DNA from: Epiperipatus broadwayi
Taxonomy: Eukaryota > Onychophora > Udeonychophora > Euonychophora > Peripatidae
Direction of reading: 5' to 3'
DNA length: 64,000 nt
NCBI GenBank assembly: GCA_028023455.1
Contig: JAQFVV010006255.1
Location: 1,862,001-1,926,000, forward strand
Below, one piece after another: positions 13,277-25,800 of this stretch. Made by a program: the position numbers and the translations under genes. Within the stretch, counting starts at the first letter, position 1. The number at the start of each line of letters is the position of its first letter. Below the pieces are notes generated by a model. The model was not told where the DNA came from, searched no databases, and saw only the letters and a list, made by a program, of their open reading frames with translations.

Positions 13277-13859
13277 GTACTTCCAGTTGTTCAAATTTTT
13301 TATGAACTCCCGAGTTAGACCATTCAATAATTTATTTTATCAAAATTTACTGTATAACTTAGTGATTGGATAATCTGTGGATTTATTTTGAATAATTATT
13401 AGTCTATAATTTTGAGTTGTATACAAAGATCTAATATGATTCATAAATGACTTTCTCCCATATTGTTTTACCTTATACAATTTTATTAATATAAATTGAT
13501 CTGTAAATGCATAGAATAACTTCTTATAGCAATATGTATCTTAATCTGTAAAAAAGAAAGTTCAGTTATATTACTTTAATTTTCAGAATATTAAACATGA
13601 ATGTAAGATAAATCCTAAATATGAGATTTTATATGTTTTTTAAATTCCATTTTCAGAATCTTTTAAAACCTGTATCTTCAAGTCCTGTATATAATTTTTT
13701 TTGTAATGGAAACATTATATATTTTATATTTTTATAATTTAATAAGAATCCATAACCATATAACTATTTGCAATTTTTTTGTTTCATAATAATTTCTCCA
13801 TAATAATATAAATTTAAATGATGATATTATTAATACTGTACATAGTAGAACATGTTAGA
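13277..13859. other. No recognisable gene
   Basis: AT-rich sequence. The first 100 bases may be the body of the SINE whose head ends at 13276. Nothing else is recognised. Confidence 0.45.
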
Positions 13860-14730
13860 ATGAGAGCTTCAGGTAATCACCAAATACATTATTGAACTTT
13901 ATTATATGAATTGGTTTTCTGTAGATAAGAAATCAACTACTTGTCCACAGTACCTCTCAGCCCAGCAAAAGAGAGACATACAATGTTTATCACGATGAAT
14001 CATATCCAAAGCTTTGTTATATCTAAATATATTCTTACAGTCTTGAATTCATTGACTAGTGATTTTTGAAATATATTCCGCATGATTGCTTGGCATTGTT
14101 TTTGCTGACTTTGTTGAGGAATAATTATACTTTATAAGAAATTAAAATTCTTTTTTTGGGGCAAATCTTAAAAATCTTTGAGGCAGAGGACAAAACTGCT
14201 ATAGGATGTAGTTTGTCACATTTTTATTTTTGAAAATAGGTATTATAATTGCAGATTTTAAACAGTTTTGAAATATATTACTTTTAAGAGAAAAGTTTGA
14301 TAAGTAATGCAATATAAACATTAGTATATCCAAGTTTTCATTTGTAATTGACATCCTTTCCTGCATCTTTTTTATTCTTGATATTTCTATTTATATCAAT
14401 AATTACATATTTTTTGTGTATCCGATTTTGATCCTATCACTACAAATATATATTTTTTTCTAAAGTTTGTTCATTTTTTATTGTATCTGATCATACAATT
14501 TTTAAATTTAATCTGTTAAAATTTGTATCTGATATGTAATGCTAAGTTAATGTGCACAAAATGGAATAGATATTAATCTATCATTTACAGGATTATATGC
14601 AAAGATAGTTTTTGCAATATTCTTCCTGATAATAAATGCACACTTTTTTTTTGTTGTCTTTAGCTTTTTTTTTTTTTTACTAAATTCTACGATGTTAATG
14701 TATAAATGATCATTTTTTATCCTCATCATG
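13860..14730 (-). pseudogene. Non-LTR retrotransposon remnant (endonuclease plus RT)
   Basis: The minus strand at 14547-14650 reads CAFIIRKNIAKTIFAYNPVN then DRLISI, matching the LINE endonuclease strand GFVI.K.......F.PVSDRI..I. Downstream, 14410-14150 reads NIKNKKDAGKD (K.KN.KAPG.D), YISKLFKI, and KLHPIAVLSSASKIFKI (NYRPI.LLS..SKI.E.I), which are RT blocks 0-2. Block 3-like text (a decayed ALD.IHRDKL) follows near 14020-13960. The gap between the endonuclease and RT pieces is too short, so an internal deletion is likely. Multiple stops. The clade is uncertain among RTE, jockey and CR1. Confidence 0.6.
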
Positions 14731-14734
14731 CCAT

Positions 14735-16400
14735 TTTTTAAAAATATTCTACCTGCTCGTGATTCTAATATGATCTTGCAAAATCATATTTCATTTTCCA
14801 TATAGTAACATCAGCAATCAGATTTTCAAATGTTTTCACTTTAACTATAAGTCAGACTGGCAATATTAGGAAATAGTCTTAGTGTTTTTTGTGATTATGA
14901 ATGCCTTTTGATCTAAGAGATGCATTTTCAGCATTATATGTTTTTTTTTGTTTGATATTTAAAAAGTTTTCAACCTAATATATAGAAGGAATTTATAATG
15001 CTTTATCTCAAATACAGTTTTTAAGACATTATGAAAAAGTTAAGAAATTATAACAAAGAAAAAAGCAATACAAAATAGAAGAAAGATAATAAAAAAATGC
15101 AGAACCTTCTTTTGAAGTATTGCTTGAAGAGAGATAAAGTTAATAAAGATATTAATGCAATATGAGAGATATAAGCAACTAAGAAAAAAATAATACACTA
15201 GTTGTAGCATTTTAATTTGCCAAAGTGTACTTCTTTGTTGTGAATATAGAGGAACTATCTCAAATTGCTATTCAGTATTGTTTTGTAAATTTGTTTATAA
15301 TCTATTGGTAACTTGGAGGCTCTAAGATAATTTCGATAGTGCCCAGACATGAAAAAAAGAGAAATAATTGAAGTATGACATGATCTTCATCACTAGTGAA
15401 AAATGGATCATACTTCGGTGGATGCTTAGTTCATGGTTTAATTTATTGTTTTCTCTTTATATGCCTATTATATTTGTTAATTATTTCATATTATTTACAT
15501 TTATCCATATATATTCATATAATTTATTAGTACTATCATTTCTAGATCTTTTTGAATTTTATTATTTATATTGAGAAAACAAATGATGGTTGATTATCCA
15601 TCATTTATTATTAATTCATTAAAATTCATATTTGCTTCTGGGTTGTGAAATAATCGTTTGTGAAAATTTACTGATTATGCATCGAAATGCTTTAATTTAT
15701 TCTGAAAAAAAAAAAACCCATTCCTCTCTCTCTCTCTCTCTCTTTTAATTTTGAAATACTATCTAGTTTGTAGTTGTTTTTTTTTTTTTTTTTGACAAGA
15801 TTGAATATTTTGATAAGGATTTTTAAAGACATTTCCTTCACTTTTTGTGATTGATAACAATTCATTTGATAATAACATTTTGAAATATAGATAAAAGAAT
15901 AATCTAATCTCTAATAATAACATTAAAATCAACATGCTTCTTTCAAATTATCATTAGAATAATGTTACTAGAGAGAATAAAACTTAAATAAAATAACTAG
16001 CTTTATTTCAGCAAGATTTTTTTTTTTTTTTAAATTTCAAATTTATTCATTAGATTTTAAATATAAAAATGATCAATTGTGAGATTTATTTATTTTTTTG
16101 GAAACTTATCTAAAATGAAAAGTTTTGATTTTTTTTAAAAAGTATTTTCGATAGTATCTGTATTTACCAGCATGCTAAATAATTTTCTGGCATTAGCAGT
16201 ATTTTTAATAATTGTATTTTATTATTGTTAAATTAAAACTGATATAATGAGATTAATAGATATGAATACTATTACACACAATAGCACTCTCAAAAAAAAA
16301 AAAGTTTGGTAGAAAGTTTAATAATAACAAAATAAAAGCTTAATTAAATATATTCTGTGCTATAATAATGTAAGATATTGTCTCTTTAGTTGGTGTGATC
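14735..16400. other. No gene; (TC)n microsatellite
   Basis: AT-rich DNA with a (TC)n run at about 15724-15743 and a T run at about 15779-15794. The 68-codon frame near 15368 has no motif and looks like chance. Confidence 0.55.
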
Positions 16401-18996
16401 ATCTAGATCAGGGGTAGTCAATCTTTTTATACCCACTGCCCACTTTTGTATCTCTGTTAGTAGTAAAATTTTCTAACCGCCCATGGTTCCACAGTAATGG
16501 TGATTTATAAAGTAGGGAAGTAACTTCATAAAATTTATAAAGCAGAGTTACAGCAAGCTAAAGCATATTATAATAATTACTTACCAAATACTTTATGTTG
16601 GACTTTCCCTAAGTTAGGCAGAATAAATCTTTATACAACAATTTACTGAAGTTAAATCTATCTTTTTATTTATACTTTGTATACATGGAAGCATGAAGTC
16701 TGATAAAATTACATTTAACTAATTAAATTATTAATGAGATCCCTGAGGCTGATGCTGCAAAACTAAATACTGGATATCTGGCTCAATTTTTGTAAGTAAC
16801 AAACAAAGGTCTCCTCTTTCAGAAATATTCAGGTAATTTTTTTCTTTGGTCATAATATGATTAACAGCACTAAAGCCTGATTCTACAAGATATGAACTAG
16901 GGAAAGGTATTAATAAACTGAATAGCACTTTCCACATATTTGGATATAAGACAGGCATTTTTTTATTTTGCGATAGGTTTTGATATCCATCACTATCAAT
17001 TTTATGTTTACTTTCTTCATCATATCTAATTTCTAACAGTTTTTCTTGGCATGTTGTAGCAGCCTCTTCAATATTTGTGGTAAAATGATTTTTCATCCAG
17101 TCAAACACTTCAATTTCAAAATATCTTCAAATCATTTTTCCATGTCCGATTTTTCGTTGAGGTGGCTACTGAATCTGTCAAGATCCTCTGGAGTTACATC
17201 AACTTTTATAGATGATAATTCAGGAAACTGATGAAATTCTCTCTTAATAGATTGTAATGAAGTAGTTCAAGTTTGTCAATAAATAATGACACAATACTTT
17301 GGCAACCTATAAGAGTTTTTTATTAGTTCTTTGCAGCTGCAAATTGACATCATTAAATCTCTTGAAAATATCTGCCAAATAAAAGCATTATTCTTTTTTC
17401 TATTTTTAATTGTTGACGCAGATTGTTCTCATAATTACATTCAAAAAATTGTATGAGACTATCATATAATGCTACAAAACAAGCCAATAATGTGCCCTTT
17501 GACAACCACTGAACTTCTGTGGGCAAAAGTAACGTATTCAAATCTTCATTATTGTCCCGGCAAAGCTTCCTAAACATTCTATCATTTTTTGCATTAGATT
17601 TAATCTTGTTTATGGCTTGAATTATTATAGTTAATGATGAATAGAGATTTGTACTTATATGTTTTCCTACAATATATGTCTGTGCATCACCCAATGAATA
17701 CATAAAACATTTGGCACTTCTTCCTTCGAATAAGCAACAAATTCACGATAGCAGCCTACCATTGATGGTGCTCCATCAGTAGCGCATGCAATAATATTAT
17801 TCAAAGGAATATTATTTTTTGTAAAGTATCATTTCACAGTATTAAATATAGATAATCATTTTGTATCTGTAATGAGATTTATTGTGAATAGCATTTCTTC
17901 GAATAATATGTTGTTTTTATCAAAATAACGTACATATGCCATCAATAAAGCATTATTATCTTCAATGGTAGACTCATCCAATTGCATGGAAAATGAAGAG
18001 TTTTGGAAAATACTTATGTTTTTTTTTCAACATTAACTGCCATTTCTTCAATTTATCGCTTTACTGGGTTATTGCTTAGGGGCAACATTTTTAAAATTTC
18101 AGTTAGATCTTGCTACATTACTGTTGAGATAAATTCTTTTATAGAGATTACAGTTTCACCAATATTATAGCTTTTACTAGTTTTTGCAATTAATTGTGAA
18201 ATGCAGTAAGAGGCAATTAATCCATTTTCTTTTTTTGCATGTTGTTTCTTAAATGTTGCAATGATTGTTGAACAATTTTGAAATTTTTTATATATTTTCT
18301 GCAAATATTCAATGAACTTGTCCTTATCATTTGGATGCTTTGTAGCAAGATGTTTTTGCAATCCAATTGGTTTCATTGCCTCATTGGATTATGTTTTATG
18401 ACACAATAAAGACATTGGGTGTTGTTTATTTCAACAGATTCTATGAAACTCATCTTTAGATACTCTGGTAAATACCTACAAGCGTATTTCTTTTTTTGAG
18501 ATATGGGCCCACAATATTTCATAATATTTTGTTTGAAGCTGTAGGTACATGCTCATTCTCACAAATCTAACTGCTTACTGACCAATGCAACTGCAAACAA
18601 AAGACCCTGCACCATAAATCATCATCTGCACATGCTTTGCACGCATCATGGATTGGGTTTGTGGGGAGGGGGAGACGCACTAGCTATTCTGGGACAAGGC
18701 TCTTTTGTTAGCAGTCACACTATAGCTCCATTTAGTTTCACTTATGTAACATGAACTGCGTGGGAGATATAAATAGTATATTTTCAGAAATTTAAATTGT
18801 CACGGGGAATTTTATGAAAATGTAATAAAAATGTTTTTAATTAATGCTATGAAATTTTTTTAAAAAGTCAATTAAATTTAAAAAAAAAAGAAAGTGCTTC
18901 AGTATCAGACAAAACTCCTACCACCCACCATGAAGGCTCCAGTGGAACGCCCATTAGTGGGCGGTAGAGATCAGGTTGACTACCACTGATCTAGAT
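16401..18996 (-). mobile_element. Complete hAT transposon copy with 8-bp target duplication
   Basis: The element spans 16409-18988 (2580 bp). It begins CAGGGGTAGTCAATCT and ends with the inverted form of CAGTGGTAGTCAACCTGATC. It is flanked by the perfect 8-bp repeat atctagat (16401-16408 and 18989-18996). CAG-starting termini and an 8-bp duplication centred on TCTAGA are hallmarks of hAT. Subterminal sequence is also palindromic: the element carries CCACTGCCCAC near the left end and CCCATTAGTGGGCGG near the right end. The single transposase frame runs on the minus strand. All components of a full-length copy are present, but the gene is broken. Confidence 0.92.
16731..18522 (-). pseudogene. 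hAT transposase, BED-finger type (ZBED5/SCAND3-like), broken
   Basis: A plausible start at 18522 gives MKYCGPISQKKKYACRYLPE. Next comes a BED-type zinc finger, CLYC near 18410 and HLATKH near 18345, with a frame change between them. The catalytic-core start reads ACATDGAPSMVGC near 17790-17755 and carries the first catalytic Asp; a further frameshift follows just after CIHW. The next frame (17703-17353) reads LLLPTEVQWLSKGTLLACF, the TEVRWLSKG block of this family. The C-terminal frame (17108-16731) is a hAT dimerisation domain: ISYL-type text YLVESGFSAVNHIMTKEKN then ERGDLCLLLTKIEPDI. The length fits a transposase of about 590 residues. At least two frameshifts make it inactive, although the termini are intact and could be moved in trans. 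Confidence 0.88.
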
Positions 18997-20850
18997 CATT
19001 CACTCTTTGCAAAGTTGGTAAATTTATAATAAAGAAAATAAAAGTGTATTATATTAAATTTATATCATATCTTTTAAATTCATTACAACCACAAACATTC
19101 TGCAAATATGCACACATAAATAAATTCTCCAGATCATTATTAATAACAATGAAAAAGTAGTTTATTTTAAATGTAATTATTAATGAATAATCTAATTAAC
19201 TGATAGCAAATTCAATTAATGCATATTTTATAAATGCTTTGTTGATTGAATCAGATTCAAAATAGATTTTCTTTGTCAGCAATAATAATATAAGTAAACA
19301 AACAACAAAAAAAGTGTACATGTATGTTTTTTTTTTTTTTTACAAAAGAAAAAAAAATTCTGGGCAACTATAGACACCATACATAATTTAAAATTAGAAA
19401 ATAATAATTGATATTTATATCTCTATCTGAAATATTGTTGATGGAAAGTTTCATATATTTTATAAACATAATGATATCTATCAATAGTAATGAGGGTTTT
19501 CATTTTTCAAAGTTTAAATGAATTATTTATAGATTACCAGGATTTATAAAACTCTTGACTTACTTTGTTGAACTGAATAACAGAATAAACCCATCAAAGA
19601 ATACATTAAGTGTTTACCATCAGAAATAATAGCAATGTGTACAAGAACTAAAAAAAATATAACTTGAGTGCACAAAGAAAACTTGTTCATAATGTCTTTT
19701 TATTTATTTAAACAACAGCTGCATAAATAATTCCATTGACATTGAAATATAATATGAAAATGGTTGTCATTTTAACTGAGACATATAAATTATATAATAG
19801 GAATACCCAAATATTTTTTGGAAAAGGAAAGATAGTAGACAGAAAAAATAATTTTTTTGAAGAAATTTCCCATGTTATGAAGAGTAAAACTTGATTAATT
19901 TTTTATTTTTATGAATGGTTTCAGTGTTTAATTTTTTCAAAGATTTGTTATTTCTAATTGTAATTTTCTATTAATTTCTGTAATAATTGCATTGAAAATA
20001 TTTTGAAATAATTTGACTGTTATTTTCTTTGTCTTTGAAGGCAATTAATCTTTACCAAACAAGCTTTTTGCTGTTGTTAATGTTTTTTATTATTATAATA
20101 TTTTCAAGAGAAATTAAAATTTACTGCATTTTTATGTAGACTTTTATAATATGGAAAATATTTAAAAAAAATAGTGCCAATTGAATTTTGAATAATATTA
20201 ATTTTATTTCAAAAGCTTTGTCATTATAATAAAATTCATCAATAAATTAATCATGATCCTGAAGTTTCTTATTCAACTTGTTTAGATGATGGCAAGTATG
20301 TCTTAAAAAGCTAGATGAACAATCATTTGTATAAATATTAATTTCACTTTTAAGATCAGAAAATCTTTTTAAAGCATTTGCTCAACTTTATCATCAAACT
20401 TTGTTAGCATATAAGAAATCACCATATTCATTCTTGATTTTTTTTAAATGAAAATTTGAACTGATAGTGGTTAACAGTTTTGTGAATAAAATTTATTGTT
20501 GAGTTTATAGTTGACATAATGAAATTAGATGATAAAAATATTTTACACAATAATTGTTGGTGTATTGTTTTTCCTTTAAAAATATTTACCAACGAAGCCA
20601 ATATTTATACTAGAATGCTCATTTCATAGCAGTATGTGTGTGTGTGTGAGTATAATTCATACAAATAATAATAAAAAAAGAAATAATATTTATTCAATTA
20701 TAAGCTTTGAAATAGGAGATTTATAATTAGATGAAAGAGGACCATATTTCAAAAATTATAATAATAAACTATCATCCATAAATGAATATGACTATTCCAA
20801 CTTCAAAAAAAAAAAAAAAAAAAGGGAGAAAGAGAAAAAAAAAAACTACT
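18997..20850. other. No recognisable gene
   Basis: AT-rich sequence with a T run near 19328, a (TG)n run at about 20635-20648 and a long A run near 20803-20823. No coding motif is recognised on either strand. Confidence 0.55.
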
Positions 20851-21215
20851 CTAGAAATGAATTATTTGATTTCTATACAAATCAATGTATGAATCATAAA
20901 TATATTCATATGTAGAACATGCTGGTTGACTTTTTTTGTTTAATTGATATTTTATGATGTTATTTTTTAGTTTCCTCAGCAGAAAACTTTGCTTTCTGAA
21001 ATACTTTAATATCATGCCTAATTGTATCTCGCCAATGCATTCTATTTTGTGCCATATCTTTTCAATGGAAACAATTGACATTGCTTTTCTTTAGAATGTT
21101 TTTCAGATAATCCTTGTTATATAGACAGGATTTACCAAATCCATGAAAACCATGTTCAAGCTTGCCATAAAACACTTTTAGAAAGTCTTCCATTGTTGAA
21201 TTGTTTTAGATGTTT
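20851..21215 (-). pseudogene. 3' end of a LINE ORF2 (C-terminal tail)
   Basis: The minus strand reads FLKVFYGKLEHG near 21190-21155, LYNKDYLKNILKKSNVNC near 21120-21070, then DMAQNRMHWRDTIRHDIKVF, and ends ACSTYEYIYDSYIDLYRNQ near 20920-20865. This is the conserved tail of a large family of invertebrate LINE ORF2 proteins (LPK.VFYGEL..GKR..GGQ..RYKD.LK..LK, then D...WR, and a final C..C.R.C.SRIGL..H finger). Only the tail is present, as expected of a 5'-truncated insertion. One stop and several substitutions. A sister copy lies at 47935-48190. Confidence 0.7.
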
Positions 21216-21741
21216 CTAATGAAGATATGAATAATTTTACAATTAGTGAACTCAATAATATTACATTCAGCAAGCTGAAGAAAATATTGATTGGTCTTAT
21301 ACTAAAGTAATAATTTTATATGTGTAACAGATATATTTAAGATATGGGTAAAAATACCACTTTCATATTAAAATATAACATTTATTTTTAAATAAATTTT
21401 TTAATTCCTATTAGAATCTATTCATATAGCAAAGTTTTAATTTAAGTAAATATTTTAGGAATCTGTTCAATAGTAAATTTTATCTAAGATGGGGGGGGGG
21501 GTTAAATAAATATAAATTTTTAATCTGTTGTTAATAACAGCAGCCATTTTGGATTTTTGGAGAATTGATTTAAGACCCATTTTTAAGCCTTTGCAAAAAT
21601 CATGTAATGTATATTATGAACAAGATAAAATACTAAGGAATATAATAAAGCTGGAAAAAATATAATCATTACATATTCAAAATAATAAAAAAATAAGATT
21701 TTAACAGTTTTTAAAATTATTTTGGTACTTGAGTATTAAAG

Positions 21742-21991
21742 CTGCAACACGGAGCATGTGTTAGACCTACTGCACTTGTTCACATTCATATCAATTTGCT
21801 GATAACTTTGTAATCTTGTGATCTGACCAAAATAACGTGTACACAGATCTTGTACATGACTTTTTTCGGCAAAAAAAGAAACATGTACATGGATCGTGTA
21901 CATGGTATTTTGGCAAGACTTACAAAGTTATTGGGAGGTTGACATGAATGTTAACAGGAGCAGTAGGTCCAATACATGTCCTATGTTGCAG
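21742..21991. mobile_element. Fold-back MITE, near-perfect 250-bp palindrome
   Basis: The 5' end CTGCAACACGGAGCATGTG and the 3' end ACATGTCCTATGTTGCAG are inverted copies of each other, and pairing continues inwards: AGACCTACTGC against GCAGTAGGTCC, AACTTTGTAA against TTACAAAGTT, and GTGTACACAGATC against GATCGTGTACAT. The loop is about 20 nt near 21860-21880 (cttttttcggcaaaa). No coding capacity. No clean target duplication was found by eye. It is more GC-rich than its flanks, as is typical for a MITE. The superfamily is not identified. Confidence 0.75.
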
Positions 21992-23239
21992 GACTAAAAA
22001 TAAGTAAAAGTAAAAAAAATAGTAAAACTTACAACATTAACAAAAAAACTTTTAAGAACAACATTTAAAATAAATGCGACTTGTAAAACTTTCAACATTA
22101 GCAAACAACTTTTAAAAACTAATAACTTTAAAAAATTAACAAGTTTTAATAATGACATTTAAAATAAAAAAATAAAATGTGATATTACAATAATGATACC
22201 ATTAATAAAAAAAAAAACAGTTAGTTTAAATATGCACCAAATAAATAGTAAAGAGAAAATATAACAAAATTAAGGTTGATAGAAAGAGGACAATAACACT
22301 CCCAAGTTTTTTTGAAATTGTTTCTAAAATTGCATAGGCAAAAAAGGAAATAATCAAATTGAATATGGATTGGGGTAACTATAAGATTTATTGAGATTAA
22401 AAATAATTACAGTAGAATAATTAAGACTATTGTAATTAAATTTTAGGTTGAAAAATGAAAGTAATAGAATTTTATCCAGATTTGAATGTAATTCTAATTG
22501 ATTATTTCTAACTTTTTGGTAAAGGAGTAATAAGTGAATTAAAATAAAAGCAGCAATAATAAACAGTAAAATAAAATAGAGTGGAAAAATGTATTTTATG
22601 TTGCATTACTAATTGCAAATCCACTCCATAATCATTCAGTGATTGTTCTCACAAAATATAGATTGCTTATAATAGATTATATAATTACAGTTGTGCCTCA
22701 AAAAGATATTTCCAAGATTTTATATGTATATTAGCTTATGTGAGTCATAGTTGATCTTGCAAAATTAAAATTTATTGCATTATATTTGAATCAAATTAAT
22801 ATTTAAATAAATAATAAGATAATGACATTTAGTAGTATGAATTAATAAGACAAAATATTTGATTATCAAAACTTAATCAGTTTGAGATATACTAAATGAA
22901 TATAAGAATGCAATAGTGGATAATGACATTTAAGAAAAGCAAAAAAAAAAAAGATATTACAAATTATAAACTTAGCAGTCTATCATACAAGTTAGTTACA
23001 AGTTACTTACAAAACATTTTGGATTCAAGCCAACTAAAAGAAGAAGCTTGATTTAGAATTTATTTTAACAAAACTGTCACATTCAATCACCGAGACAACT
23101 TATAGGAAAAACCAAAGAATATAATATTAATATCATTTACTTTCTTTATAATGCTTCATATAATTATAACCCACTATTTATGATTTCAATATGAAGCATT
23201 GTATAAGTAATAATAAAAAATATATTAATATTATATGAA
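21992..23239. other. No recognisable gene
   Basis: AT-rich and A-rich on the plus strand. A 10-base G run lies just outside, near 21491. Part of the last few hundred bases may be further decayed LINE belonging to the next feature. Confidence 0.5.
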
Positions 23240-24310
23240 TTTGGCAATGCAATAAGAGAGATGAAGTTATAATATTTCATAAAAAAACAAAGAGTATGCG
23301 TTCTCATTACACTTTGATTTATAAATTATGAAAACGTATTTGATTCTATAAGCATTTTTTCAGTGATTAAAGATTTGATCTATCAAGATAAAAACTTGGG
23401 ATAATGCCATATTCTAAAGAATATTTATCAAAATGCTGAAGCTATGATTAGATGATCTGGTACTATTATAAAGACTGTCATTTATAAAAGTGTACAATAG
23501 GGTGATTCCATATCTCCAAAACCTTTTACAGCAGTTTTACAAAAATCCCCAAATCTTTTTACTGCAGTTTTACAAAAGTATACATCTATATTATTTAAGT
23601 CATATAGATTTTGCAAATGATATGGTTGTTTTTAAAAATATTGTTTCAGAGTTTTAGGTCATGTTGCAAGAGTTATCAGATGAATGTAAGAAAGTAGGAC
23701 AATGTAAATATTAAAAAGATTAAAGTTATGTTCAATGAATTTTTACAGAAGAAGAAAATAAAATTGATAAACATGAATTAAAATAAGAGAATAATTACAA
23801 ATATTTAAATCAGATTATTAATATAAGTAAAAACATAATAGATGAAATTAATCATAGAATTTAATTTGGATGTTTTTTTTTTTTTTGATAGAGATAATCT
23901 GCATATATGTTTGAGAAGGAAGTTTTTAATGGATATGTTTTATCAGTTGTTGCATATGGATTTGAGATTTAAACACAATAGAATGGCAATGAAGACTTCA
24001 AAACACTCAATGAAGTATAGAATATATATTGGAAGTAGCAAGAAGAGATCAAAAATAAAGTATTTAGATAACAGAACAAATAAGTAACATTAACATCATT
24101 GAAAGAATTAAAAGACTGAAATGGAACTAGGATGGACATAATATAAGATGTTATGATAAAAAATGGTCAGTTGGAGTCTTAAACTGGATAAAAGAGATTG
24201 TACAAACCTAGAAAAAGATCATGTGAGATAAATGAATGAAATAAGGAAGTTTGTTGGTGTAATGTGAAGAAAAGAAACAATTGATCAGAGAAATTTTATT
24301 AAACTTGAAA
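23240..24310 (+). pseudogene. RTE-type reverse transcriptase remnant
   Basis: The plus strand reads, in order, LLQQFYKNPQIF (near 23530), YLSHIDFANDMVVFKN (near 23595-23640; the YLSHLRFADDIVLF box with the second Asp changed), VMLQELSDECKKVGQ (near 23660-23700), YKYLNQIINISKNIIDEINH (near 23800-23860), DNLHICLRRKFLMDM (near 23893) and SMKYRIYIGSSKKRSKIK (near 24008). The order and spacing match RTE ORF2 from motif C to the end (ADDIVLF, LQEL..ES.KVGL, Y.YLG, LP.CLK.KVF, L....RIRN..IR). The tail KETIDQRNFIKLEKC near 24270 fits the final DR..W. Three stops interrupt it. Confidence 0.75.
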
Positions 24311-25129
24311 AGTGTTTATGGTTGAAAATATTGACAATGAAATTGATATATATATTACATGACTTTCCATCATACAACTATATTGGTATTTATAGCATAA
24401 ATCTATTCTATCATTCTCCTACTATCCATATAAGCATAAATAATCAATGCTTAAAGATGGGCAGTAATATTCCAAATTCTCAGATTAATTTCTGGCTATT
24501 AGTTTTTATTATTATTAAAAGGCCCTAGATTGTAAATATCCATCCAGCATCCATTCTTATTTCTATTTTTTAAAATTTAAATCAATTATTTAAAAGTATT
24601 AAAAGGCTGTGAAAATTGAGAATCCAAAATAACCTGTCCATCTATCTATATAGAATAAAACTAACATTTAATCAGCAACAGTATATTTTAGTAATGTATA
24701 AGAAATACATATATAATATTTTAAATCTCTTAGTAAATTAATCATGCTTTCTTTTTTCATATTATCTACAGACTAAAAAGAAAAAGTATTAAAACTTTGT
24801 TTTTTCAAGGAAACTACATATTAAAAACACAGATTAACAAATATGTGAAAAGCATGCTTATTATATATTTTTTGGCTTCTTGGAGAATTTCATATTTTTT
24901 TTCTTGCATGGCAACTTATGTATTCATGGAAATACATAACATAAATAACATTTTTTGTTCTACAAAATACTTATTATATTTGTTGGCGTTTAATAAGTCT
25001 CTTCATTGGAATTGCAACTCTGAATGTGTCATTTACAATAATTTATGGATTCTACAGACTTCTAAAGTGTCCAACTAATAGAATGAATAGTTTTTTTTTA
25101 GAAAGTCATGATTTATTCAACTAATATAT
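24311..25129. other. No recognisable gene
   Basis: AT-rich sequence with two open frames (24322-24528 and 24797-25078) that encode Ile/Phe/Tyr-rich peptides without motifs. I treat them as chance. Confidence 0.5.
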
Positions 25130-25800
25130 ATAGTGAAAACTAGAATACCAGACTTTGCCACATAAAACTTAATTATTACTTTAGTTCACTTGTTTTTATT
25201 TCTAGCAGTAAAAATTTGTACTAAACATGTTTTTCTTTTTTTAAAAGTGTTCTTCTAGATACATAGACTGTAATAATTTTAGCTATGTACCATGAAAGTA
25301 AAACTTGAAAACTGATTAATGTTTGTCATCAAAAAATTTTGAAATGAAATTATGATAAAAAAAAGAATAATCAAATGAAAATCTTTGTTAAATGGGAGTC
25401 AGCTAAAACTTGAATTCTTAATTGAATTCACTTAGTTTTTTTTTCTTTAGAAGTAAAAAAAATATTTTACTTATTTTTCTTTAAAAGTGCTCTCTTAGTG
25501 CATATGATAATAATTTTAGCTATGTACCATAAAAATAGAATTTGAAAGTTGTTTAATGCTAAAAAAAAAAAAATTTAAAACAAAATAAAAGGAAAGTCTT
25601 TGTAAAATGGTGATTCTAAAATTTAATTGATTAATTTAATTTTTATCATTAACATTGTTATATGTATTGTTCTTTAAGAATATTCTCTTAATTGTGTATA
25701 CTAGAATAATTTTAATTATGTGCCCATAAAAGTGGAATTTGAAAGCTAGTTAATGTTTGGTTTAAAAAAAATCAAATCAAATTGAAATTCCAGTAAAATT
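25130..25800 (+). repeat. Degenerate tandem repeat, three copies
   Basis: A block containing AATAATTTTAGCTATGTACC, then a GAATTTGAAA..T.GTTAATG-like segment and a long A run, recurs near 25270, 25508 and 25708. The first two copies are about 237 bp apart; the third follows after about 200 bp because copy 2 is shortened. Copies have diverged by substitutions and indels, so the array is old. Confidence 0.6.
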
